Shown here: one piece after another, positions 43,211 through 50,595 of the stretch | Layout: each line of letters opens with the position of its first letter | How positions within the stretch are numbered: the first letter of the stretch is position 1 | NCBI GenBank assembly: GCA_903873805.1 | Contig: CAIQQB010000143.1 | Span: forward strand, 1-64,000 | Direction: 5' to 3' | Length of the DNA: 64,000 bases | From: an uncultured Opitutia bacterium | GTDB taxonomy: Bacteria > Verrucomicrobiota > Verrucomicrobiia > Opitutales > Opitutaceae | The notes under the pieces: model-generated | What the model saw: only the letters and a program-made list of their open reading frames with translations | What the model was told of the DNA's origin: nothing | Database searches by the model: none | Made by a program: the position numbers and the translations under genes

Positions 43211-45211
43211 TCAGGCCAGGGGGAGTTGAAGGATAACGTCGGGGTCATCGTTTGTGATTCGCGGGAGAACTTCAAGCTGTCCCGCGTGCTGTTCGATGAT
43301 GCGGCGGGCGATGGTGAGGCCGAGACCGACCCCGGTGCTGCGGGTGGTGAAAAACGGCTCGGTGGCGCGGGCGGCGACGGCCGGGGCGAGGCCCGGGCCC
43401 TGGTCGCGAAACTGGAGGCGGAGGCGGCCGGCACCCGGGGTCCCCCGTTCGGCCTGGAGCCGCACGCGGAGAAGGGCGGCGGGGGCGGACTGGAGGCCGT
43501 TGAGAAAGATCTCCTCGAACGCGTGGGCGAGGCTGGGGCGGTGGGCGCGGACGAACGAGCCTTCGACGTCACCCGAGAGTTCCAGCCGTCCCTCGACGGC
43601 GAGGGCGCGGCAGGCCCGCTCGAAGCATTCCTGGAGCAGGAGTGCGGCGGGCAGGACCTCGTCGGCGGCGCCCGGGGGCTGCGACAGGAACAGCATCTGC
43701 TCGGTGAAGCGCTGAATGCGGCTGGTTTCGCGGCCGAGGGCGGTCTTGAGGGAGGCGCGGAAATCGGGGCTCTCGTAGTCGGAGTCGAGCAGCTGGTGGT
43801 GGGTGGTGAGCGGGACGAGGGAGTTGCGGATCTCGTGGGCGAAACGTTTCGCGATCAGGGTCATCAGCCGGAGGTTGGACGCCTCGATCTCGGCGCGCTG
43901 GGCGGCCTTGATGGCGGTGAAGTCCTCCACCGTGGCCATGGCGGGCTGGGCGAGGCGGCGGCCGGCGCCGGGCAGCGGCAGCAGGCTGACCCGGTAGGTG
44001 CGGTCGGGATGGCGCTCGGAGCTGAGGAAGAACGGTTCGGTGAGCCGGCCCTTCTCGACCAGATCATGCAGGGCCGCGGCCAGCGGCGGGGGCAGCTCCG
44101 AAAAGTCGATGTCCTGGCCGGAGCGGGTGTCGCCGCGAAGAAACTGCAGGAAGGCCCGGTTGGTGTGGAGCACCCGGAGATCGGCGCCGACGACGAGGCA
44201 GCCGCTGTTGATCGCGCTCAGCACGTCGCCAAACAGCCGGTGGCTCGAGGAGAGCTGGTCGTGGAGCCAGCTGTTCTTCACCGCGAGGCCGAGCTCCTCC
44301 AGAAGGTGGTAGACCAGCTGCAGCTCGGCGTCGCTGAATGAGCCGCCGGTCACCCGGCCGCCGATGAGCGCGACGCCGAGGGTGCGCTCGCGGTCGTTGA
44401 CCGGCAGGGCGACCTGACAGCCGAGAATCTCAAATTCGCGCAAGATCTTCGGGTCGGGGAGCTCGGCCGCCGAGCCCCCGAGCGCATCGAGGCGCAGAAT
44501 CTGTCCGCGTTTGGTCACGTGGTGGCCGATGCCGGAGCTCCGCGTGAGCTCGATGCACTCCAGCAGGTCGCGGGGAATGCCGACGGCGGCGGCACAGGTG
44601 AGCCGCGCCGCCTCATCGGCCGGGGTGCCGGCGGGCTGGACGGTTGGCGGCGCCGTGTGCTCGAGGAAGATCGCGATGCGGTTGACGCTGAGAATTTCGC
44701 GCAGCTTCAGCACGAAATGCTGGGTGAACAGCTTGTAATCGAGGGAGTAGCCGAGCACCTGGGAGAAGTCGCGCAGCACCTCGAGGGCGGAGGCGGCCAG
44801 GGGCAGCGCCGCGACGGGGGCGGGGGCGGTCGGCGGCACGGCGGTTCGTGCGGGACTCTCGGGGAGGAGCCGGCGGGTGGCGGCGGTAAAGACGGCGGCC
44901 GTAAGCGGTGCGCTCAGGACCAAGTCGGCGCCGGCTGCATAGGCGCGGGCCTCGGTGGCGGCGTCCCACCCGGGCGCGAGGGCCACCAGGCCGAGGTCGG
45001 GCGCGGCGCTCCGGCTGGCGGGGATCAGGGGGATGACGTCACTGGCCTCCGAGCCGGTGACGATCAGCAAGTCGAAAAGCCCGGTGGCCAGCAGGCTGCG
45101 GGCGGACCCCAGATCGTCTTTGCGCACCACCTTGAAATCCGACGAGGTCAGGAGCGCGGCCGCGTGAGTGCTGGCAAGCGGATCTTCTGCGATGAGCAGG
45201 ATATGAATCAC
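43211..45211 (-). CDS. Sensor histidine kinase with degenerate receiver, GAF and PAS domains
   Basis: 666 residues. Residues 1-115 have the receiver fold (ILLIAEDPLASTHAAALL...) but the acceptor Asp is replaced (FDLLIVTGSEASD has Thr), so it cannot be phosphorylated in the usual way. About 145-320 is a GAF domain (FVLKLREILSVNRIAIFLEH), 330-440 a PAS-like domain (VLSAINSGCLVVGADLRVLHTNRAFLQFL), then the kinase with FAHEIRNSLVPL (His near 458) and ATPase motifs FLNGLQSA, FRDQGPGLAP and GVGLGLTIARRI. No membrane segment, so cytoplasmic. First gene of the operon with the FadL channel and the receiver-kinase hybrid, transcribed divergently from the LuxD-methyltransferase fusion. Confidence 0.85.
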   Translation of the reverse strand: MIHILLIAEDPLASTHAAALLTSSDFKVVRKDDLGSARSLLATGLFDLLIVTGSEASDVIPLIPASRSAAPDLGLVALAPGWDAATEARAYAAGADLVLSAPLTAAVFTAATRRLLPESPARTAVPPTAPAPVAALPLAASALEVLRDFSQVLGYSLDYKLFTQHFVLKLREILSVNRIAIFLEHTAPPTVQPAGTPADEAARLTCAAAVGIPRDLLECIELTRSSGIGHHVTKRGQILRLDALGGSAAELPDPKILREFEILGCQVALPVNDRERTLGVALIGGRVTGGSFSDAELQLVYHLLEELGLAVKNSWLHDQLSSSHRLFGDVLSAINSGCLVVGADLRVLHTNRAFLQFLRGDTRSGQDIDFSELPPPLAAALHDLVEKGRLTEPFFLSSERHPDRTYRVSLLPLPGAGRRLAQPAMATVEDFTAIKAAQRAEIEASNLRLMTLIAKRFAHEIRNSLVPLTTHHQLLDSDYESPDFRASLKTALGRETSRIQRFTEQMLFLSQPPGAADEVLPAALLLQECFERACRALAVEGRLELSGDVEGSFVRAHRPSLAHAFEEIFLNGLQSAPAALLRVRLQAERGTPGAGRLRLQFRDQGPGLAPAVAARATEPFFTTRSTGVGLGLTIARRIIEQHAGQLEVLPRITNDDPDVILQLPLA

Positions 45212-45361
45212 GGCAGGGCGGCGCTATTATTAAGTTGTTCCCAAGTTATTCACACACCATAACGTAATCTGCACCGTGGCAACAGTAATTATTCCCCCCT
45301 GTCTCCCCCGACGCGGAGTCCGTCCGTCCGGGCCGGAATTGGCCTTGCGCCCGCCGTTCCG
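45212..45361. promoter_or_regulatory. Divergent control region of the signalling locus
   Basis: 150 bp, low in GC compared with both flanking genes, shared by the two operons. On the plus strand TTGTTC (45235-45240) and CATAAC (45258-45263) are spaced 17 bp and could form a weak sigma-70 promoter with a leader of about 90 nt. A TAATAAT stretch on the minus strand near 45229-45233 could be a -10 for the other direction. No palindromic operator is obvious. Confidence 0.3.
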
Positions 45362-47062
45362 ATGACACCCGAAATCCAGGTCCGCCCGTCTGGGGCGATT
45401 ACCAGCGAACCGGTCATCTATCCGGGACGCAACGGGAAGGCGATCACGGCCATTCTCGACCATGCGCCCGGGGGCGATCCGTCCCGGTTTGTCGTGATGG
45501 CGCCGAAATACGGCGAAACGAAGAAGAACAACCTCCAACTGGCCTACCACCTGGCGTTGAATGGCATCAACGTCCTGCGGTTCGACTACACCAACCATGT
45601 GGGCGAGAGCGAGGGCGACATGCACGCGTTCACGCTGCCGGGGGCGGTCGGGGACATCCAGGCTTCGTTTGACTACCTGGAGCACCGGCGTGGAGTGTCC
45701 CAGGCCGGCCTGGTCGCGAGCAGTCTGGCGGCCCGGATGGGCATCCGCGCGGCGAGTCTCGACGCCCGCGTCAGCTACCTGATCGCCCTCGTGGGCGTGG
45801 TCCACGTGCAGCGCACGCTCCACACGGTCTACCAGGAGGACGTGATCAAGAACCATCTCGCGGGGAAGACCTGGGGCGTGAACGATGTGCTGGGCTTTGA
45901 GATTGATTTCGAAAATTTTCTCGCCGCGGCGGTGTCCAGCCGGCTGCACACGCTGGCGGGTACCTGCGCGGATCTGGCGCGGATCCGCGTGCCGGTGGCG
46001 ATGCTGGCGGCGCAGAACGACGCCTGGGTGGACCTGGCGGACGTGGAGCGGGTCATCAAATGGGCGCCCTTCGGGCAGCTGCACGCCATCCAGGACGCGA
46101 TGCACGAGGTGCGTGAAAACCCGCAGGCCGCGGAGCGGACCTTCCGTCAGCTGGTGCGCCAGTGCGTCAGCTGGGCCCACGACCGCGAATTCGCCGAGAG
46201 CGAGCTCGCGGTGCCGGACAAGAAGTCCTACGTGGCGCAGAACAAGATTGAGCGGGAGCGGCTCCGCCGGGCGGACACGAACCGGCAGAACGAATTCGAT
46301 TTCTGGAGCCGCTACCTGTCGAAGTACGAGTTCATGGCCGAAGTGGATGTATATAATTACTATATCAAGCTGGTCGGCGAATTGCTGGGCGTTTTTCGGC
46401 CCGGCGAGCTGGTGTTTGACGCGGGCTGCGGGAACGGCCTCTTCGGCGTCTGGGCGATCCGGCACCTACTGGAGCAGACGCAGCCGTCCCCCGATCCGCC
46501 GGTGGCCTACGTGGGGGCGGACCTGACCCACGACGGACTGCTGAACGCGCTGCAAAAGCACGCGCGGGCGGCCGGTGGCGCGCCAGGACCGGCCGGGGCT
46601 CCGGCCATGGGGCTGGCCTATGCGCAGATGGATCTCGACGCCTTTGGGCGGCCCGGCGGGGCGGACGACGAACCGGCCGTCGACTTTGCCGACAACACCT
46701 TCGACAAGATCTGCTGCAGTCTGCTGCTGTCCTACCTGAAGCAGCCCGACCGGCTGGTGGAACAGCTCCACCGCGTGCTCCGGCCCGGCGGGCGGCTGGT
46801 CGTGTCGAGCATGAAGCCGTTCTGCGATCTCTCCGAGATTTACCGTCGGTATGCGGCCCGGGCTCCGACGGAGAAGGAAATCGACTCGGCGCGGGGGCTG
46901 CTGGCCGCGGCCGGCAAGATCAAGGTCCGGGAGGAGCAGGGCATCTACACCTTTTTCCCGGCCGAGGAACTGGCGGCGATGATGGCGGCGGCGGGCTTCA
47001 CGCGGATAGAGGCCCATACCTCGTTCGGCAACCAGGCCAATGTGGTCTGCGGCATCAAGTGA
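45362..47062 (+). CDS. LuxD-like acyl hydrolase/transferase fused to SAM-dependent methyltransferase
   Basis: 566 residues. The N-terminal 310 residues follow LuxD (lux-specific myristoyl-ACP thioesterase/acyltransferase) over its characteristic stretches: LNGINVLRFDYTNHVGESEG, GLVASSLAARMGIR with the nucleophile Ser near 121 (LuxD has ASLSA), LIALVGVVHVQRTL, AAQNDAWVDLADV with Asp near 220, and MHEVRENP with His near 248; the whole triad is present. From about 320 follows a class I methyltransferase: LVFDAGCGNGLFGVW (motif I, about 350-364), YVGADLTHDGLLNAL (acidic residue for SAM ribose) and KICCSLLLSYLKQPDRLVEQLHRVLRPGGRLVV (motifs IV-V). I infer that it releases an acyl group and methylates it or a derivative. 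GTGA overlap with the next kinase gene shows coupling. Confidence 0.85.
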   Translation: MTPEIQVRPSGAITSEPVIYPGRNGKAITAILDHAPGGDPSRFVVMAPKYGETKKNNLQLAYHLALNGINVLRFDYTNHVGESEGDMHAFTLPGAVGDIQASFDYLEHRRGVSQAGLVASSLAARMGIRAASLDARVSYLIALVGVVHVQRTLHTVYQEDVIKNHLAGKTWGVNDVLGFEIDFENFLAAAVSSRLHTLAGTCADLARIRVPVAMLAAQNDAWVDLADVERVIKWAPFGQLHAIQDAMHEVRENPQAAERTFRQLVRQCVSWAHDREFAESELAVPDKKSYVAQNKIERERLRRADTNRQNEFDFWSRYLSKYEFMAEVDVYNYYIKLVGELLGVFRPGELVFDAGCGNGLFGVWAIRHLLEQTQPSPDPPVAYVGADLTHDGLLNALQKHARAAGGAPGPAGAPAMGLAYAQMDLDAFGRPGGADDEPAVDFADNTFDKICCSLLLSYLKQPDRLVEQLHRVLRPGGRLVVSSMKPFCDLSEIYRRYAARAPTEKEIDSARGLLAAAGKIKVREEQGIYTFFPAEELAAMMAAAGFTRIEAHTSFGNQANVVCGIK

Positions 47063-49155
47063 TCAGCTACTGCATATTCTCCTCCCTGATCAACGCCGTG
47101 GCCAGCCTGGTGCTGGGCATCGCGGTGTTCTCCAAGAAGCCCCGGGAGCCCAAGACCCTGATCTTCACCTGGCTCACGGTGAACATCGCCGTCTGGTCCG
47201 GCCTCTACTTCGGCTGGATGATGTCGCGCGAGCCCGGCACCGCGCTGATTTACTGCCGGGCCCTGTCGGCGGCGGCGATCCTCATCCCGGTCTGCTACTA
47301 CCATTTTGCCACGCGGCTGACGGGGCGGCCGCACAACCGCGAGGTGCTGGCGGGCTACGGGCTGGCGGTGATCCTGGCGGGGCTGTGCGCCACACCGCTG
47401 ATCGTGGCGCGGGTCGAGCCGGCGGTCGAATGGTTCCCAGTCTGGCCGAAGGCCGGCCTGCTATACCCGGCCTACCTCGGCTTCTTTTTCTATTATTTTG
47501 TCCGCGTGACGTGGCTGCTCGGGTCGGAGTACCGCCGCTCGGCCTTTCTGCGCAAGAACCAGCTCCTGTATGTGCTGGTCTACACGCTGGCGGGCTACCT
47601 CGGCGGCTCGAGCAACTATTTCCTCTGGTACGACGTGCCGGTGCCGCCGCTCGGGAACGTCCTCGTCGCCGTCTACATGATCGGCGTGGCCTACGCGATG
47701 ATCCGGTTCCGGCTGATGGACTTCAACCTGCTGATCGTGCGGTCGCTCAGCTACGGGCTGATCATTCTGGCGTTCGCCGGCCTCGAGGTGGTGCTGGCGG
47801 CCGGGCTGCAGCAGTTGCTGGGCGGCGGACCGCTGGAAATGGCGGCGCTGTTTCTGGCGGCGCTGGCCGCCACGACCCTGCTGTTCGGCTGGATGCCGCT
47901 GTGGCGGGCCCGGGTGGACCGCTTCCTTGAGCGGCGGATGCTGCGCGAGGCGGTGGAGGGCCGCAGCCGGCTGCGGCAGCTGACGCAGACGATCAGCACG
48001 CTGAAGGACGAGGAGAGCATTTTCCGCGAGACGGTGGGGGCGCTGGCCGAGGCGCTGGCGGTCGGGCGGGTGGCCCTCTACCTGCGCTTTGAGTTTGAGA
48101 CGGCGTTCAACGCTCATGCGTCGATCCCGCCGGGGACGCCGGCCCCGCTCGACGCGGAGGAGCCGCTGCTCAAGCTGCTGCAGGCGTCGCCGCATGCGGT
48201 CCTGCTGGACGAGCTGGCGCACAGTCTGGGCCCGGCCGACCGGGCCGCGATCGACCGGCTGCGGCAGGAGCGCCACATCGAGCTGGCGGTGCCGGTGCAC
48301 GCGGGGGCGTTTTTCTACGGCTTCTTCGCGCTCGGGCCGCGCAAGTTCGACGGACTCTACAGCGAGAACGACCTCTCGCTGCTGGAGGCGATCGGCCTCC
48401 AGGTCGGCTTCAACCTGCGTTCCCGCCAGCTGGAGCGGCGGGCCAACCAGGCGGAGAAGCTGATTTCGCTCGGCACCCTCGCGGCCGGACTGGCCCACGA
48501 GCTGCGCAACCCGCTGGTCTCGATCCGCACGTTCAGCGCCCTGATGGAGGAGCAGGGGGGCGACCCGGAGTTCCGCCGCGAGTTCCGCACGGTGGTGGAC
48601 CGCGACGCCCGCCGGATCGCGGCGATCGTGGAGAACGTGGCCGCGTTCGCCGAGAACACCAAGGTCAAGTTCAGCCCGGTGCAGATGGAGGACGTGATCC
48701 AGGCGGTCTACGAGATCGCCCGTCCGGAATTCGTGAGCGCCGGCGTGGCCTTCGTGGTCCCGGCGCCCGCCGGGCTGCCCCCGGTGCAGGGCAACTACAG
48801 CCAGATGCTCCAAGTCTTCCTCAATCTGTTCCAGAACGCCATCCACGCCCTCGCCGGCCGCCCCGACCCCCGGATCGAGGTCCGCTACCAGGTCCAGCCC
48901 GAGGCGGGCGGCGGCCACATCCTGATGGTGACGGTGGCCGACAACGGCGCGGGCATCGAACCGGCGGTGCGCCCGCAGATCTTCGAGCCGTTCGTCACCA
49001 CCAAGGCCACCGGCGACCGCCACCACCGCCGTGGGATGGGCCTCGGCCTCGCGATCGTCAAGCGGATCATCGAGGGCCACCGCGGCGGCATCGCCGTCAG
49101 CAGCGAGCCCGGCCGCGGCACGACCTTTGTCGTCCATCTCCCCTGCCAGACCTGA
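47059..49155 (+). CDS. Membrane sensor histidine kinase (multi-TM sensor, GAF, HisKA, HATPase)
   Basis: 698 residues from GTG 47059, which overlaps the stop of the LuxD-methyltransferase gene (GTGA). About eight hydrophobic helices fill residues 1-290, like the seven-TM histidine kinase N-terminal domain; this is a suitable site for sensing a membrane-soluble ligand. A GAF domain covers about 325-460 (FRETVGALAEALAVGRVALYL). The kinase core has LAHELRNPLVSI with His near 479, N-box FLNLFQNAIHAL, VADNGAGIEP and GMGLGLAIVKRI. All catalytic motifs are intact. A GAF protein with an altered receiver is encoded 2 bp downstream. The role as receptor for the product of the fusion enzyme is inferred from position. 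Confidence 0.87.
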   Translation: MISYCIFSSLINAVASLVLGIAVFSKKPREPKTLIFTWLTVNIAVWSGLYFGWMMSREPGTALIYCRALSAAAILIPVCYYHFATRLTGRPHNREVLAGYGLAVILAGLCATPLIVARVEPAVEWFPVWPKAGLLYPAYLGFFFYYFVRVTWLLGSEYRRSAFLRKNQLLYVLVYTLAGYLGGSSNYFLWYDVPVPPLGNVLVAVYMIGVAYAMIRFRLMDFNLLIVRSLSYGLIILAFAGLEVVLAAGLQQLLGGGPLEMAALFLAALAATTLLFGWMPLWRARVDRFLERRMLREAVEGRSRLRQLTQTISTLKDEESIFRETVGALAEALAVGRVALYLRFEFETAFNAHASIPPGTPAPLDAEEPLLKLLQASPHAVLLDELAHSLGPADRAAIDRLRQERHIELAVPVHAGAFFYGFFALGPRKFDGLYSENDLSLLEAIGLQVGFNLRSRQLERRANQAEKLISLGTLAAGLAHELRNPLVSIRTFSALMEEQGGDPEFRREFRTVVDRDARRIAAIVENVAAFAENTKVKFSPVQMEDVIQAVYEIARPEFVSAGVAFVVPAPAGLPPVQGNYSQMLQVFLNLFQNAIHALAGRPDPRIEVRYQVQPEAGGGHILMVTVADNGAGIEPAVRPQIFEPFVTTKATGDRHHRRGMGLGLAIVKRIIEGHRGGIAVSSEPGRGTTFVVHLPCQT

Positions 49156-49157
49156 CC

Positions 49158-50534
49158 ATGGAAACGCCCCCCGCCGTCCTGCCCGCCCCCGCCGCTCTCC
49201 GCGAATTGCGGCGGGCCTTCGCCCACGTGGCCGACTTCACCCGCTTCACTGAGACGCTGGAGCGGGCGCTCGGGGCCGCCGGCTTCTTTGCCGACGCCAG
49301 TATCCAACTATTCGATACAGAGACGCCGGCGGGGGTCTTCCGTCCCGGCCGGCTGGCGCTGCCGCTCGCCGGGGCCGGGCGGCTGCACGGCGTGCTGCAG
49401 CTGGCGGGCCCGGCCGGGACCCCGCGGCTCGGGGCGGAGGATCTGCACCTGATGACCGCCCTGGCGGGGGTACTGGCCGCGGCGCTGGACCACGCCGTGC
49501 GCCACGGCGAGCAGCAGCGCGACCTGGAGCTGCTGGCCTTCCTGCTCGACCTCGCGCCGGTCGGCATCGTGGCGGTGCATCCCGGCGGCCGGGTCGCCGT
49601 GGCCAACGAGCTCGCGCGGCGCTGGCTGGGCGCCGAGTTCGGCGACGCCGCCGCCCTCGCCGCGCGCCTCGCCCCGGAGCGGCTCGGCGTGGACTGGCGG
49701 GTCCAGCCGCGGTTCCACCTGCGGGTCGACGGCAAGCTCATCTACGGCGAGGCGCGGTCCTGCGCCGGGGCCACCGGGCAGCCGGGCGCGAGCGCCCTGG
49801 TGCTCGTCGACCTGACGGCGCAGCAGGCCCAGCTGCTCGACGGCCTCCAGCGCGAGCTCTACCGCTGCCGCTGGCTCGGTCTCAAGCTGACCTTTGTGCT
49901 GCTGGAGTCGCGCGTCCAGACGGCGGGCTGGCTGCAGGGCCTGCCCGAGATCCGCGCCCAGCTCCAGCCCGGCGAACTCGCCGGGCCCTACGACGCCTTT
50001 CGCGCCGGGCTGGTCCTGCCCGGCCTCGACCGGGCGGGGGCGCTGGCCCGGCTGCGCACGCTCGCGCCCGTGCTGCCGGCCACGGGCCTGCACATGGCGG
50101 TGGTGGTGGCGGCCGACCCGGTCGCGGAGCGGGTGCTCCACACGGCGATCGGTTCCATGCAGCCGGTCGAGGGTCTCCTCCGCCGTACCCTGCTGCTCCA
50201 CGACGACTACCCCGCGGTCAACGACATGATCGAGCGCGTCCTCCACCGCGGCTACGACGTGGTCAAGAGCTCGCATTACGCCGAGACGGAGGGGCTGCTC
50301 CGCACCCGCGCCTTCGACGGCCTCGTCACCGAGGTCGAGTTGCGCGAGGGCGGCGGCCTCGAGCTGGCCCGCCTCGCGCGGCAGCTCCAGCCCCGGATCC
50401 GGCCGTTCTTCACCACCATGGCCCACGACGTGCCCGGCGCCTCGGCGGACCCGGCGCTCGCCGGCCACGTGGTCATCCGCAAGCCGTTTGACATCGGCGG
50501 GCTGGAAGCGGCGGTGCGGTCGGCCTTGGGGTAG
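49158..50534 (+). CDS. GAF/PAS-like protein with C-terminal Asp-to-Glu receiver
   Basis: 458 residues. Residues 10-120 are GAF-like (FTRFTETLERALGAAGFFADASIQLF), 125-230 PAS-like (LAFLLDLAPVGIVAVHPGGRVAVANELARRWLG), the middle (230-330) has no clear family, and 338-458 is a receiver fold: LLLHDDYPAVNDMIERVL, then FDGLVTEVELREGGGLEL where the acceptor Asp is Glu, and HVVIRKPFDIGGLEAAV with the conserved Lys. Glu at this place often mimics the phosphorylated state. No output domain for DNA binding. It starts 2 bp after the membrane kinase stop, so it belongs to the same operon. The start of smc is 61 bp further on. Confidence 0.75.
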   Translation: METPPAVLPAPAALRELRRAFAHVADFTRFTETLERALGAAGFFADASIQLFDTETPAGVFRPGRLALPLAGAGRLHGVLQLAGPAGTPRLGAEDLHLMTALAGVLAAALDHAVRHGEQQRDLELLAFLLDLAPVGIVAVHPGGRVAVANELARRWLGAEFGDAAALAARLAPERLGVDWRVQPRFHLRVDGKLIYGEARSCAGATGQPGASALVLVDLTAQQAQLLDGLQRELYRCRWLGLKLTFVLLESRVQTAGWLQGLPEIRAQLQPGELAGPYDAFRAGLVLPGLDRAGALARLRTLAPVLPATGLHMAVVVAADPVAERVLHTAIGSMQPVEGLLRRTLLLHDDYPAVNDMIERVLHRGYDVVKSSHYAETEGLLRTRAFDGLVTEVELREGGGLELARLARQLQPRIRPFFTTMAHDVPGASADPALAGHVVIRKPFDIGGLEAAVRSALG

Positions 50535-50595
50535 CCGGGGGCCGCTTTTTGCATTTGCCGCGCGCGGGGGCCGTGTCTCAATCGCCAGCTCTTTC

